Virus record (IMG/VR): IMGVR_UViG_3300013131_000154
Coordinates: 1-31,518 of that record
Source: a virus
Direction: 5' to 3' (one strand)
DNA length: 31,518 nucleotides
Shown here: one piece after another, positions 13,215 to 20,630 of the stretch
Numbering within the stretch: position 1 is the first letter of the stretch
How the letters are laid out: every line of letters begins with the position of its first letter
Program-made: the position numbers and the translations under genes
Notes under the pieces: model-generated
Seen by the model: only the letters and a program-made list of their open reading frames with translations
What the model was told of the DNA's origin: nothing
Database searches by the model: none

Positions 13215-15206
13215 ATGAGACATCGCGAGTTCTGGGTGATGGATTATGAAACCATAGTCAACTCTTTTATTGCAGTTTTTGAAGCACATGGTAGTTCTAA
13301 GCGTGAAGTTTTTATCATTAGTGAGTATCAGAATGATACTGAAAGGTTTATAAATTTTCTTAATGAATCAAGAGAATGCAAAGATTGGCATTTAGGTTTT
13401 AACAATATCAACTTTGATGCTCAAATTACTGAACACATTCTTGCTAATCAAGAAGAATACCTTGCACATAGTACTTTTAGTACTGGTGATGAGATTGCTG
13501 CTATGATTTATTCCTATGCTCAATATGTAATAGGTAAAGCTGATAGTGGTGAATTTCTTGATTACCCAGAATTTAAGATGACTATACGTTGTGTAGACAT
13601 TTATAGACTTAATCACTGGGATAGTAATGCTAAGCGTACTTCTTTAAAATATACTCAGTTTAGTATGGACTGGGAAAATGTTGAAGAAATGCCTCATCAT
13701 CACTATAATAAAGTACCAAGTAAAGAAGTAGAAGATTTAGTAGTAAGTTATTGTATTAATGACGTTGCTTCTACAAAAGCAATTTTTAATCTTACTGGTA
13801 AGAAAGGTGAAAAGTTGATGAGCAATCAAATCAACTTGAGAGCAAAGCTTAGTTCTACATATAATGTGAACTTGTATTCTGCTAGTGAACCTAAGATATC
13901 TAAAGAGATATTTCTTCACTTTCTTTCTGAGAAACTGAATATTGACAAAAAGACAATACGCAACATGAGAACATATCGCAAGAATGTTGTCATACGCGAT
14001 ATTATTTTACCTTATGTAAAGTTTGACTTACCTGAATTTAATGGTGTCTATAATTGGTTTAAGAACTTAATAGTAGATACTACAATTCTTGATGGTTCAG
14101 AAGAAGAACAGAAAAAGAAAGGACCAAAATACAGAATGACATACAAAGGTGTGCCTACTGACTATGCGTTAGGTGGTATTCATGGTTGTATTAAATCTGG
14201 TATATATGAACCTTTACCTCATCAGAAGATTCTTAGTGTTGATGTTACTAGTTTCTATCCTAATTTAGCTATTAGGAACAAGTGGTCTCCAGCACATATT
14301 CCAAAGAAAGAATTTTGTGAACTGTATGAATGGTATTTTGAAACAAGAAAGACTTATCCAAAGTCAGACCCTTTGAACTATCTATTCAAGATTGTGTTGA
14401 ACTCTACTTATGGTTTAAGTAAGAGTAAATATTCTTTCTTATATGACCCAGAGTTGACATTTAGAATTACTGTCAATGGTCAATTATTGCTTTCAATGCT
14501 ATATGAAATGATTGCAGTAAAGATTCCTACAGCACAACCATTGATGCAAAATACAGATGGTTTAGAGTTTATTGTTGACAAAAAAGATGAAGAGCTATTC
14601 TTTAAGATATGTAAAGAATGGGAAGATATGACGCAACTTCAACTAGAATCAGTTGAATATTCCAAGATGATCATTGGTGATGTAAACAACTACATTGCAG
14701 TTTATGCAGATGGCAAGACTAAATGCAAAGGTAGATTTGAATTTGAAGATTTACCACTACATAAAAACAAGTCTATGCTTGTTGTTCCAAAAGCCTGGTA
14801 TGAATACTTTGTAAATGGTGTAGATCCTAAAGACTACATTAAAACCAACAGAAATATTTTTGATTATTGTATTGGTTCCAAAATCAAAGGGGACTGGTAT
14901 TTTCAAGAACGTGGTGTTGAAAGTGGCAAGTACTATACTAAAAATCTTCAGAAACTTGTTAGATATTTTGTATCTAAAAAAGGCATGAAGATTATAAAAT
15001 GTCATCCAGATGGAAGAAAGATTCAATTAGAAAGTGGACCACACTTGCTTACATTGTATAACAAGGCATATGTTGCACCTTGGGAAGAATACAATGTGAA
15101 TAAGAAGTTTTATCTTGACAAAATATATGATGAGATTCTTAAGATAGAATCAAAATCAGAAGTGGTTCCTAGCAATCAAACAGTACAATTAACATTAGAA
15201 TTATGA
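13215..15206 (+). CDS. DNA polymerase family B with 3'-5' exonuclease
   Basis: The phage replicative polymerase, 663 residues. The proofreading exonuclease has DYET (D10/E12), NNINFD (63-68) and SYCINDV (Y179/D183), i.e. Exo I, II and III. ALGGIHG (318-324) corresponds to the YxGG-type linker. The polymerase palm has motif A VDVTSFYPN (342-350, D343), motif B KIVLNSTYG (392-400) and motif C QNTDG (445-449, D448). Motif C normally reads DTDS; here the first Asp is Asn and the Ser is Gly. Motifs A and B are only about 50 residues apart, so the fingers are very short, as in compact phage enzymes. It starts one base after the upstream stop and overlaps the next gene by 4 bases. Confidence 0.95.
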   Translation: MRHREFWVMDYETIVNSFIAVFEAHGSSKREVFIISEYQNDTERFINFLNESRECKDWHLGFNNINFDAQITEHILANQEEYLAHSTFSTGDEIAAMIYSYAQYVIGKADSGEFLDYPEFKMTIRCVDIYRLNHWDSNAKRTSLKYTQFSMDWENVEEMPHHHYNKVPSKEVEDLVVSYCINDVASTKAIFNLTGKKGEKLMSNQINLRAKLSSTYNVNLYSASEPKISKEIFLHFLSEKLNIDKKTIRNMRTYRKNVVIRDIILPYVKFDLPEFNGVYNWFKNLIVDTTILDGSEEEQKKKGPKYRMTYKGVPTDYALGGIHGCIKSGIYEPLPHQKILSVDVTSFYPNLAIRNKWSPAHIPKKEFCELYEWYFETRKTYPKSDPLNYLFKIVLNSTYGLSKSKYSFLYDPELTFRITVNGQLLLSMLYEMIAVKIPTAQPLMQNTDGLEFIVDKKDEELFFKICKEWEDMTQLQLESVEYSKMIIGDVNNYIAVYADGKTKCKGRFEFEDLPLHKNKSMLVVPKAWYEYFVNGVDPKDYIKTNRNIFDYCIGSKIKGDWYFQERGVESGKYYTKNLQKLVRYFVSKKGMKIIKCHPDGRKIQLESGPHLLTLYNKAYVAPWEEYNVNKKFYLDKIYDEILKIESKSEVVPSNQTVQLTLEL

Positions 15207-16048
15207 AACGTACATTAACAGGATTTGATGCATTTGGTAAAATGATCAGTGCACCATTACCAGAAAAAACAAAAACCTATACCCCTATCAGTCATATAGA
15301 AATCATCACACGCATGAGAAGTGAAATCAGGAATGCTGGTTTCTCTGTCTCTGCAGAAGCTTTTAGATGTTCTCATGATGGAATGGTAGCATTAGGTTCT
15401 ATGATGTTAGTTTACAAAGCAGACCCAGATATTGTCTTGTCTGCAAACTTTGTAAACTCATACAACAAACAATTTGCATTTAGATTTAGTCTAGGTGGTG
15501 TTGACAAAAACTCAGGTTCAGCAATGATACCTGATGATAAAACTTTTGGTTTTTATAAAAGATTACACAAAGGAACAGCAGATGTATTAGCTGCAGGTAA
15601 AATTCAAGAAATTATTAATAATGCTGATGGATACTGGACTAATCTTTTAGATAGTAAGCAATTATTTATAAGAACTTTTGCAACTATGGATGAAGCATAT
15701 GGTCATGCAGCAAATTTATTCTTTAAAACTCGCATTCTTAATACAATGCAGATGAACACAATTAAAACATTGTTTAAGAATTATCTTGATGAAAAGAAAG
15801 AAGAGTATATTTCTCTTTATGATTTTCATAACATTGTAGGTCAAGCTTTACAGGATGCTCATCCTTCTGAGTGGTTAGAACACCAAATGGGTTTGCATTC
15901 TTATTTAATAGATGTGGCAAAACCATATGTAGAAGATGCAAGCGAAGTTTTGGGTGAAGATGAATCTACTGAAAGCAAATATAAACTGCCAACCAAAGAA
16001 GAATGGGAAGAAGCAGTTAATAATAACCCAATTGATGTATTGCCATGA
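15203..16048 (+). CDS. Hypothetical protein, 281 aa
   Basis: The start overlaps the PolB stop as ATGA. The protein opens with a polar leader, then alternating strands and helices including AFRCSHDGMVALGSMMLVYKADPDIVL and FAFRFSLGGVDKNSGSAM. The first 200 residues look like one globular domain, loosely like DUF932-type phage and plasmid proteins of unknown function, though I am not sure. The C-terminus is acidic and ends in a short Pro/Glu-rich tail (KLPTKEEWEEAVNNNPIDVLP). No catalytic motif is evident. Coupling to PolB suggests a replication-related role. It overlaps the next small ORF by 4 bases (ATGA). Confidence 0.8.
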   Translation: MKRTLTGFDAFGKMISAPLPEKTKTYTPISHIEIITRMRSEIRNAGFSVSAEAFRCSHDGMVALGSMMLVYKADPDIVLSANFVNSYNKQFAFRFSLGGVDKNSGSAMIPDDKTFGFYKRLHKGTADVLAAGKIQEIINNADGYWTNLLDSKQLFIRTFATMDEAYGHAANLFFKTRILNTMQMNTIKTLFKNYLDEKKEEYISLYDFHNIVGQALQDAHPSEWLEHQMGLHSYLIDVAKPYVEDASEVLGEDESTESKYKLPTKEEWEEAVNNNPIDVLP

Positions 16049-16215
16049 TAGATGTAGTTAAGTTTTCTTATTGTCTAGTGATGAAGAAGAAAACAAGTTT
16101 CAATAAAATGGAACTATGGAAAAGATACCTAAGAATGAGGTACAAAATTAATATGAGTAAAACAGCTATTGAAGAAAGGGATAAATTATGGAAAAAGGAA
16201 AACAACCCATGCTGA
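16045..16215 (+). CDS. Small basic ORF, 56 aa
   Basis: A 56-codon frame whose ATG overlaps the previous stop (ATGA at 16045-16048) and whose TGA (16213-16215) lies within the start region of the dNMP kinase. The product is strongly basic (YCLVMKKKTSFNKMELWKRYLRMRY), with an amphipathic helical look and no Cys pair. Its chained overlaps on both sides and the absence of any other explanation for the 139-base gap support a real gene. Function unknown. Confidence 0.6.
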   Translation: MIDVVKFSYCLVMKKKTSFNKMELWKRYLRMRYKINMSKTAIEERDKLWKKENNPC

Positions 16216-16832
16216 ACATAATTGGTATATCAGGTAAAATAGGCTCAGGTAAAGATACTACTGCTGAGCTTATTCAGCTTGTGACAAAGTATGGTATAAA
16301 CAATGGTAGAGAGATTCGCAATATTGCAGAAAGAGTTTTTGATGAAGAGTCAGTTAAAAATTTTATTCTTCAAAATAACACATGGCAAATTGTAAAGTAT
16401 GCAGAAAATCTTAAAAAGATTGCTTCTGTACTTACTGGTATTCCTAGAGAAAAATTTGAAGATCAAGAATTTAAAAAAACAAAAATGCCTTCTGAATGGG
16501 GTGACATTACTGTAAGACAATTTTTGCAAACTCTAGGTACTAATGCATTAAGAGATCAAGTGAATGAAGATATTTGGATTAACAGTTTGTTTAGTGATTT
16601 TAAACCTGAAAGTCATTGGTTAATTACTGATGTAAGGTTTCCAAATGAAGCAGAGGCTGTTAAAAAGAAAGGTGGCATTGTTGTAAGAGTTGATAGAGGT
16701 TTAGTTACTGGTACACATCCATCAGAAACTGCTCTTGATGATTATGACTTTGATTATACTATTCAAAATCATGGGACTCTTACTGAATTGTTGGAAAATG
16801 TTATTGCATTTTGTGAGACCTATAATCTGTAA
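16188..16832 (+). CDS. Deoxynucleoside monophosphate kinase
   Basis: Phosphorylates dNMPs to dNDPs for DNA synthesis; similar to the phage dNMP kinase family that includes T4 gene 1. The Walker A is GKIGSGKD (16-23). The middle has FLQTLGTNALRD (residues 111-122) and WLITDVRFPNEAEAV, the LID/core signature of this family, followed by THPSET and a C-terminal NHGTLTELLENV segment. Length (214 residues) fits. A second ATG at 16209 (protein starting MLNIIGISG) would place the start right at the P-loop strand and overlap the upstream stop by 7 bases (ATGCTGA), so it is a serious alternative. This is the last gene of the long rightward replication block. Confidence 0.9.
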   Translation: MEKGKQPMLNIIGISGKIGSGKDTTAELIQLVTKYGINNGREIRNIAERVFDEESVKNFILQNNTWQIVKYAENLKKIASVLTGIPREKFEDQEFKKTKMPSEWGDITVRQFLQTLGTNALRDQVNEDIWINSLFSDFKPESHWLITDVRFPNEAEAVKKKGGIVVRVDRGLVTGTHPSETALDDYDFDYTIQNHGTLTELLENVIAFCETYNL

Positions 16833-16836
16833 AAAA

Positions 16837-16864
16837 GAAAATCCCCCAGTGATGGGGGACTTTC
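16837..16864 (-). terminator. Hairpin terminator between convergent units
   Basis: A 7-bp perfect stem TCCCCCA (16842-16848) and TGGGGGA (16853-16859) with a GTGA loop. It extends to 12 bp with one A-C mismatch (GAAAA against CTTTC). Read on the - strand the hairpin is followed by a T-rich tract (TTTTCTTTTTT), so it mainly terminates the leftward lysis unit. On the + strand the tail is weak, but the hairpin follows the kinase stop closely and may act in both directions. Confidence 0.8.
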
Positions 16865-16912
16865 AACAGAAGAAAGAAAAACCAACTAAACATAGAGCAT
16901 AGTTGTCTCTTT

Positions 16913-17032
16913 TTATCGCCCTTGTCCTTTGTAAGACTTGCGATAGTTTCTTGACTTCTTAGACTTTGATGTTTTACATTTAGCATGTACACCTGGTCTT
17001 GAAATTTTAATATTGTTCTTATGCTTATTCAT
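16913..17032 (-). CDS. Tiny basic protein, 39 aa
   Basis: A 39-codon frame: ATG on the - strand at 17030-17032, TAA at 16913-16915. The protein is extremely basic (Lys, Arg, Ser rich) and contains SRPGVHAKCKTSKSKKS and ends YKGQGR. I recall similar very short proteins with a VHAK...GQGR pattern in other Bacteroidota phages, with no known function. Basic charge suggests RNA, DNA or ribosome binding. It begins one base after the stop of the holin-like gene and is followed by the terminator at 16837-16864, so it is the last gene of the lysis unit. A longer frame on the same strand with a different reading was rejected in its favour. Confidence 0.75.
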   Translation of the reverse strand: MNKHKNNIKISRPGVHAKCKTSKSKKSRNYRKSYKGQGR

Positions 17033-17033
17033 T

Positions 17034-17303
17034 TTACAAATTTGCTTGTGTTACTGAATCAGTGATTTGGTCATTAACTGCATTTTTTAATACATTTGCA
17101 TCTGCTACAGTTAATTTACTTAATACTGCTGCAACTGAACCAACAGCTACCATGTATCCTCCAATTGTAACTACAGCTGCTGGTAACGCAACAGGTGCGC
17201 TAACAATAACGCCACCAATAGCACCAATACCAATTCCAATCTTTTGTACTTTTTTCCAAAAGTCTGGTGTTTCAGATTTCCATCTTTTTACTAGTTTACT
17301 CAT
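17034..17303 (-). CDS. Holin-like small membrane protein, 89 aa
   Basis: After a basic, Trp-containing N-terminus (KRWKSETPDFWKK) there is a long hydrophobic, Gly/Ala/Val-rich region, residues about 22-62 (IGIGIGAIGGVIVS, then AVVTIGGYMVAVGSVAAVL). It is interrupted by a Pro turn, so it forms two membrane helices, as in small class II-like holins. The C-terminus is polar. It lies two bases downstream of the amidase gene in the same direction, the classic holin/endolysin pairing. It would form the inner-membrane lesion that frees the endolysin. It may instead be another small membrane protein of the lysis cassette, since two further candidates lie upstream. Confidence 0.72.
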   Translation of the reverse strand: MSKLVKRWKSETPDFWKKVQKIGIGIGAIGGVIVSAPVALPAAVVTIGGYMVAVGSVAAVLSKLTVADANVLKNAVNDQITDSVTQANL

Positions 17304-17305
17304 AA

Positions 17306-17995
17306 TTATTGTTTTAACGATTTTAACATTGCAATCATTTTTGGTTGTGGTGATATATCTGTTTTATCTTTTCTGTAAGAGTTGTGAGTAAACACACCAT
17401 CAACTCCTCTTAAAGCTACAACAGAAACTTCCCACATATCTTTTTCTCTATAGTCTAATGGGATACCATGAACCTCATTCCAATACACTAAAAGCTGTCT
17501 AACAGATTCAATTTGTGCATCAGTATAAGCATGGTAGTATTTATGACCTTTATATGGAACTTCTAATTCACATACTTGATCTTTTGGAACTTCTCTATTT
17601 ACATAGTTGAAATATCTGTCACCACGTTTTTCAAGTGGTCCCCAGTTACATATTTCAATTCCAATAGCAATTTTGTCAAGACTTTGATAAGGTACTCCTT
17701 TTGATTTGAACACATCAGGTTTGATACCTAAATGATACGCCCAGTGTTTTGATGAAAATGCTTGACAGATTTCACCATCAAATGTATCTTTTGATAATCC
17801 TTTACCTGAAATTGTAACACAGGTAGCAATTCTACCTCTGTCATCTGCATCCCACATTTTGATAGTTGCAGGACCTGAAGAGTTACCAGCTGTGTGGTGT
17901 AGTACAATTTGTACTTTTTTTACTTCTTCTTTAATGTACTGTGATTCTTTTAGAGGAACCTGTTTGATTTTATTTAAATCTAGCTTTGCACTCAT
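17306..17995 (-). CDS. N-acetylmuramoyl-L-alanine amidase (endolysin)
   Basis: Cleaves the amide bond between MurNAc and the stem peptide of peptidoglycan. The Amidase_2 (PGRP-like) fold is evident from VLHHTAGNS (residues 31-39) giving the first zinc His (H34), AYHLGI (86-91), IGIEICNWG (111-119) with the conserved Glu, and FTHNSYRKDKTDISP (202-215), which supplies H204 and probably D213 at the catalytic and zinc site. The 229-residue single-domain enzyme has no signal peptide, so it should need a holin. It is the key gene of the leftward lysis cassette, between the holin-like gene and a membrane-anchored coiled-coil gene (4 bases apart). Confidence 0.93.
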   Translation of the reverse strand: MSAKLDLNKIKQVPLKESQYIKEEVKKVQIVLHHTAGNSSGPATIKMWDADDRGRIATCVTISGKGLSKDTFDGEICQAFSSKHWAYHLGIKPDVFKSKGVPYQSLDKIAIGIEICNWGPLEKRGDRYFNYVNREVPKDQVCELEVPYKGHKYYHAYTDAQIESVRQLLVYWNEVHGIPLDYREKDMWEVSVVALRGVDGVFTHNSYRKDKTDISPQPKMIAMLKSLKQ

Positions 17996-17999
17996 GATT

Positions 18000-18302
18000 T
18001 TATTTTTTTATTATTAACTCTTTAACAGCATCTGAAAGTTCTCCAACGTGTTTAGCAAGATTTTTTATCTCAAGCTGTGTCAATTCTTGTATAGCTTGAT
18101 ACTTTAACTGATTTTCTTGCTGTACTAACTCAATTTTACCTTTGAGTTTTCCCAGTTCTTCAGAAAATTTTGTGTCATTTTGCATTAAAATTTCAATATC
18201 ATTTCTGGTATCATTATAAGCTGTCCTTAAAAAGAAACCAAAAATTGTCAATATTGCACCTGCAATAAATAACACTACTGTTAATACTGTTGCTTGATCC
18301 AT
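18000..18302 (-). CDS. Membrane-anchored coiled-coil protein of the lysis cassette
   Basis: A 100-residue protein with one N-terminal membrane helix (VLTVVLFIAGAILTIFGFFL, residues about 6-25). A predicted coiled coil fills most of the rest, with heptad-like Leu/Ile spacing (EELGKLKGKIELVQQENQLKYQ, shown here only in part by its key Leu, Ile and Val positions 50-66). The layout resembles XhlA-like holin-associated proteins or i-spanins. It overlaps the next upstream small membrane gene by 22 bases and precedes the amidase by 4 bases. A role in lysis is inferred from topology and neighbours; it could also be a structural spacer protein. Confidence 0.72.
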   Translation of the reverse strand: MDQATVLTVVLFIAGAILTIFGFFLRTAYNDTRNDIEILMQNDTKFSEELGKLKGKIELVQQENQLKYQAIQELTQLEIKNLAKHVGELSDAVKELIIKK

Positions 18303-18463
18303 AATATGAAAATAAAAGATGTTAAAAAATAGAATATAGATACAAAACCAACAATGAAAAAATTTGAGTACATGTGGAATTTCTCATTGCTTGCATAAGC
18401 AATAAACCTACTACATAAGATAAGTAATAGTAAAAATAGCACAAATAAAATAACACTCTTCAT
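18281..18463 (-). CDS. Small two-helix membrane protein, 60 aa
   Basis: Sixty residues, almost all in two hydrophobic helices (VILFVLFLLLLILCSRF and FFIVGFVSIFYFLTSFIFIL) linked by a short polar loop (YASNEKFHMYS). The size and two-helix layout fit a holin or antiholin. It is the promoter-proximal gene of the leftward lysis unit and overlaps the coiled-coil gene by 22 bases. The start codon is an ATG at 18461-18463. Because the 17034-17303 gene is also holin-like, one of the two may be the antiholin. Confidence 0.62.
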   Translation of the reverse strand: MKSVILFVLFLLLLILCSRFIAYASNEKFHMYSNFFIVGFVSIFYFLTSFIFILWIKQQY

Positions 18464-18590
18464 GTTTAGTTTTGTTGTGCTTCATCTCCCGTTGAATACT
18501 ATGTTACAAATATCATAAATTATATAGGATATGTATGCATAATAGGTAAAAAAAATTTGTGATTTTTGCAGTTAAATTTTAATATAAAAT
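18464..18590. promoter_or_regulatory. Divergent intergenic region between lysis unit and accessory unit
   Basis: The 127-base gap separates two outward-facing units, so it should carry promoters for both. It is very A/T-rich and contains the palindrome TATGCATA (18534-18541). On the - strand GATATTTG is one mismatch from TAnnTTTG. I see no exact match to the Bacteroidota promoter on either strand, and no ORF. Confidence 0.45.
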
Positions 18591-18755
18591 ATGAAAAAAG
18601 ATAACAAGCACAGAAACAGATGTTTAAAATGTTTTACGTCAATTGTAGTAAAAAGTTACAGAAGATTTAAATTTAGAGAGAATAGAAAAGGTGTGATAAA
18701 TCATATCAGAAGAGATAGAAAATTGTTAAATTGCACAAATGATGATTTAAACTAA
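18591..18755 (+). CDS. Small basic protein with CxxC, 54 aa
   Basis: A 54-codon frame with an ATG preceded by the A/T-rich leader TTTTAATATAAAAT. The protein is very basic (many Lys and Arg) and has a CLKC pair near residues 11-14, with a single further Cys near residue 48, so a partial zinc-binding knuckle is possible. It is the first gene of the rightward 18591-20890 module and ends two bases before the next ATG. A nucleic-acid-binding or host-takeover role is plausible for a first early gene, but the sequence alone does not prove it. Confidence 0.68.
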   Translation: MKKDNKHRNRCLKCFTSIVVKSYRRFKFRENRKGVINHIRRDRKLLNCTNDDLN

Positions 18756-18757
18756 AA

Positions 18758-19024
18758 ATGATGATAGAATATATAGAATATATTGTAGAATTTGAAAATA
18801 AGTTGACAATCGTACAAGTACAACTGTTGACTAATAAAGCAATTTCCCATTTTGGTCCTTGCAAACCTTCTAGGATAACAGTAGGTTGTAACACATCTAA
18901 ATCTAAATTTGAATTTATGAAAGATTGCATAACCGCTGAAGAACTAAAATCTGCTGTTGATAAAACACTTGAAAGTGCACATGAAAAAAATCCTATAAAA
19001 TTCATTACAGAAGTTAAATTTTAA
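18758..19024 (+). CDS. Hypothetical protein, 88 aa
   Basis: The ATG (or the second ATG three bases later) begins two bases after the previous stop. The small soluble protein opens with an Ile/Tyr/Glu helix (IEYIEYIVEFENKL), continues with a short central region containing PCKPSRITVGCN, and ends with a charged helix (TAEELKSAVDKTLESAHEKN). The two Cys residues are not in a metal-binding spacing. No family recognised. It is part of the tightly packed rightward module of small genes. Confidence 0.68.
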   Translation: MMIEYIEYIVEFENKLTIVQVQLLTNKAISHFGPCKPSRITVGCNTSKSKFEFMKDCITAEELKSAVDKTLESAHEKNPIKFITEVKF

Positions 19025-19028
19025 TAAG

Positions 19029-19208
19029 ATGACAGAAGAAGAAATCAGAGCAAAAATTGCTGAGTTAAAAGCAACGCTCACAGGAAACATTTTTGAAGAT
19101 GGGGAAACTCAACAAGCAATTTATGAGTTAAAAAAACAGTTAAATCCACGTATTGAAGAACATCCAGAAGAAGATGATGATGAAGGTTGTTTAAATTGTG
19201 GAAGTTAA
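19029..19208 (+). CDS. Small acidic protein with C-terminal CLNCG, 59 aa
   Basis: A 59-codon frame from ATG at 19029 to TAA at 19208, four bases after the preceding gene. The first 40 residues form a probable helix pair (TEEEIRAKIAELKATL, QQAIYELKKQL). The C-terminus is a run of Glu/Asp followed by GCLNCGS. A terminal CxxC after an acidic stretch is unusual and could be a redox or metal-binding tip, or a docking signal. The composition and the clean fit between neighbours support a real gene. Function unknown. Confidence 0.7.
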   Translation: MTEEEIRAKIAELKATLTGNIFEDGETQQAIYELKKQLNPRIEEHPEEDDDEGCLNCGS

Positions 19209-19227
19209 TTTTTAAAATTATTATTGA

Positions 19228-19776
19228 ATGAAAATTACTCCTCATATAACTGAAGAAGATACAATAAGAATTGTACGTATAGTAATAAAATGTTCTGATT
19301 TATTGAGTGATTTTGACACTCTTGAAGAAAGCATGAACAATAAATCTTCTAGGTATATAAAACAAGAAGTAAAAGCTCCTTTCAAAAAACTTGGAGATTA
19401 TGTTGACAAATTTAGTTCAGCATTTTTAACATCCTTTGTGCAAGCAGATGATGTTGTTCAAATGGAACTGCAAGCAATCTTTAATGATTTTTCTAATAAA
19501 ATCTTCATTATTGATGAAGAAACCACTGCATTGGCAATGCTATATGCAAAATCTAAATCTATCTGTAATGATGTTTTAGAAATGAAATACACAGACAAAA
19601 GATTACAATTGTTATTTAAACATTGTTATGATTTTGTAAAAATAATTGACAAAAAATACCCATTGACATTATCTAAAACAGATGCAAAAGGTCATGGTGT
19701 TGAAGAGATTGTTGAAGCTTTGAATAAGCTTGGCAAATCTATCATGTATGGTAAAAAACCTGAAGAAAATGTTTAG
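19228..19776 (+). CDS. Hypothetical helical protein, 182 aa
   Basis: An ATG follows a short A/T-rich leader. The protein appears all-helical, with charged amphipathic segments (DTIRIVRIVIKCSDLLSDFD, ALAMLYAKSKSICNDVLEM) and no membrane helix or catalytic motif. The C-terminal part (VEEIVEALNKLGKSIMYGKKPEE) may be a flexible tail. It overlaps the following gene by 8 bases (ATGTTTAG). No recognised family. The position in the accessory module gives no further clue. Confidence 0.75.
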   Translation: MKITPHITEEDTIRIVRIVIKCSDLLSDFDTLEESMNNKSSRYIKQEVKAPFKKLGDYVDKFSSAFLTSFVQADDVVQMELQAIFNDFSNKIFIIDEETTALAMLYAKSKSICNDVLEMKYTDKRLQLLFKHCYDFVKIIDKKYPLTLSKTDAKGHGVEEIVEALNKLGKSIMYGKKPEENV

Positions 19777-20023
19777 AGTGTTATGCATAGATTCTGACAA
19801 ACTTCCTCCTGGTGGGGAAGTTGAATCAGGTATGACTTATTTTGTTGAGAGAAAGTTTATTAATTCTTTTGATCAGGTAGTTTACATTATACAAGGTATC
19901 TGCAATGAAGGTAAAACTAAACATGGTTTACCTTGGATTGGTTACAGATCTGATAGATTTGTTCCTCTAGAAGATGTGTCAGTAGAACACAAAGAAGTTA
20001 ATCACAATTACATTCTTAATTAA
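19769..20023 (+). CDS. Hypothetical protein, 84 aa, SH3-like strand pattern
   Basis: The ATG at 19769 overlaps the previous stop by 8 bases. An in-frame TTG at 19730 would place more of the gene inside its neighbour and is less likely. The protein has a beta-rich look with Gly/Pro turns: LCIDSDKLPPGGEVESGMTY, QVVYIIQGICNEG, GYRSDRFVPLEDV. That series resembles small SH3-like barrels found in many phage accessory proteins of unknown role, but the resemblance is only in pattern. No active site is visible. Confidence 0.7.
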   Translation: MFRVLCIDSDKLPPGGEVESGMTYFVERKFINSFDQVVYIIQGICNEGKTKHGLPWIGYRSDRFVPLEDVSVEHKEVNHNYILN

Positions 20024-20024
20024 C

Positions 20025-20630
20025 ATGAAAAAATTTTATGATTATTTGGCGTCTCAAGGTTTGACGCCAAATGGTTATTATGTCTTACATGCTACTTATA
20101 ATAAATATTATCATGAAAAGTTTGTAAACATAAGAACTGAACAACATAGATTAGCTATGACAGAGTTTCTTTATGAAAAGGATGACAACTATACTTTAAC
20201 TGATAAAGCAATTACTACAATTAAAACTGCAGAAAAGCTATTGGTTGAGGTTACTAAGAAAATTAAAAAAGTTCCTTATGGTACATGGATTGATGAAATT
20301 AACCAGTTTAACAACATGTTTCCAAAAGGCAAAAGAGATGGTTCTACAATAGCTTATAGGACAAATCCAAAAGAGTTGCATGAGAGATTTTGTTGGTTCT
20401 TTGAAGCTTATCCTGAGTACACATGGGAATTGGTTCTTAATGCTACCAAAAAGTATGTAGAAGTATGTACAGAAAATGATGTAAAATACTTACAAACTTC
20501 TAAGTACTTTATTAAAAAGCAAGATAAGAATTTAGAAATTACATCTACTCTTGCAAGTTTATGTTGGAATATTGTTGAAGGAAATGATGAAGAAATAAGT
20601 GCTCAAGGTTTTCATTATTTTGGACCATGA
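20025..20630 (+). CDS. Hypothetical protein with possible winged-helix N-terminus, 201 aa
   Basis: The ATG is one base after the previous stop. Residues 11-60 (GLTPNGYYVLHATYNK, then a helix, then YTLTDKAITTIKTAE) have the helix-helix-helix-wing rhythm of winged-helix domains, with the YxLTxKA turn often seen at their end. The C-terminal part contains WELVLNATKKYVE and KYLQTSKYFIKKQDKN, reminiscent of DNA-binding replication-initiator or terminase-small-subunit-like proteins. I cannot settle on one. A DNA-binding role, for example as a regulator or origin/packaging factor, is an inference. It overlaps the next gene, another HTH candidate, by 4 bases (ATGA). Confidence 0.72.
   Translation: MKKFYDYLASQGLTPNGYYVLHATYNKYYHEKFVNIRTEQHRLAMTEFLYEKDDNYTLTDKAITTIKTAEKLLVEVTKKIKKVPYGTWIDEINQFNNMFPKGKRDGSTIAYRTNPKELHERFCWFFEAYPEYTWELVLNATKKYVEVCTENDVKYLQTSKYFIKKQDKNLEITSTLASLCWNIVEGNDEEISAQGFHYFGP

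Noticed and set aside
16801-16992. 63-codon leftward frame overlapping the terminator
   Set aside because: It runs through the hairpin and the end of the kinase gene. The 39-codon basic frame at 16913-17032 fits spacing, start codon and composition better.
17062-17391. 109-codon + strand frame with hydrophobic residues
   Set aside because: It is antisense to the holin-like gene and the end of the amidase gene; the amidase motifs fix the coding strand.
18706-19005. 99-codon leftward frame
   Set aside because: It is antisense to the coherent rightward chain of small genes at 18591-19208, which have tight spacing and consistent starts.
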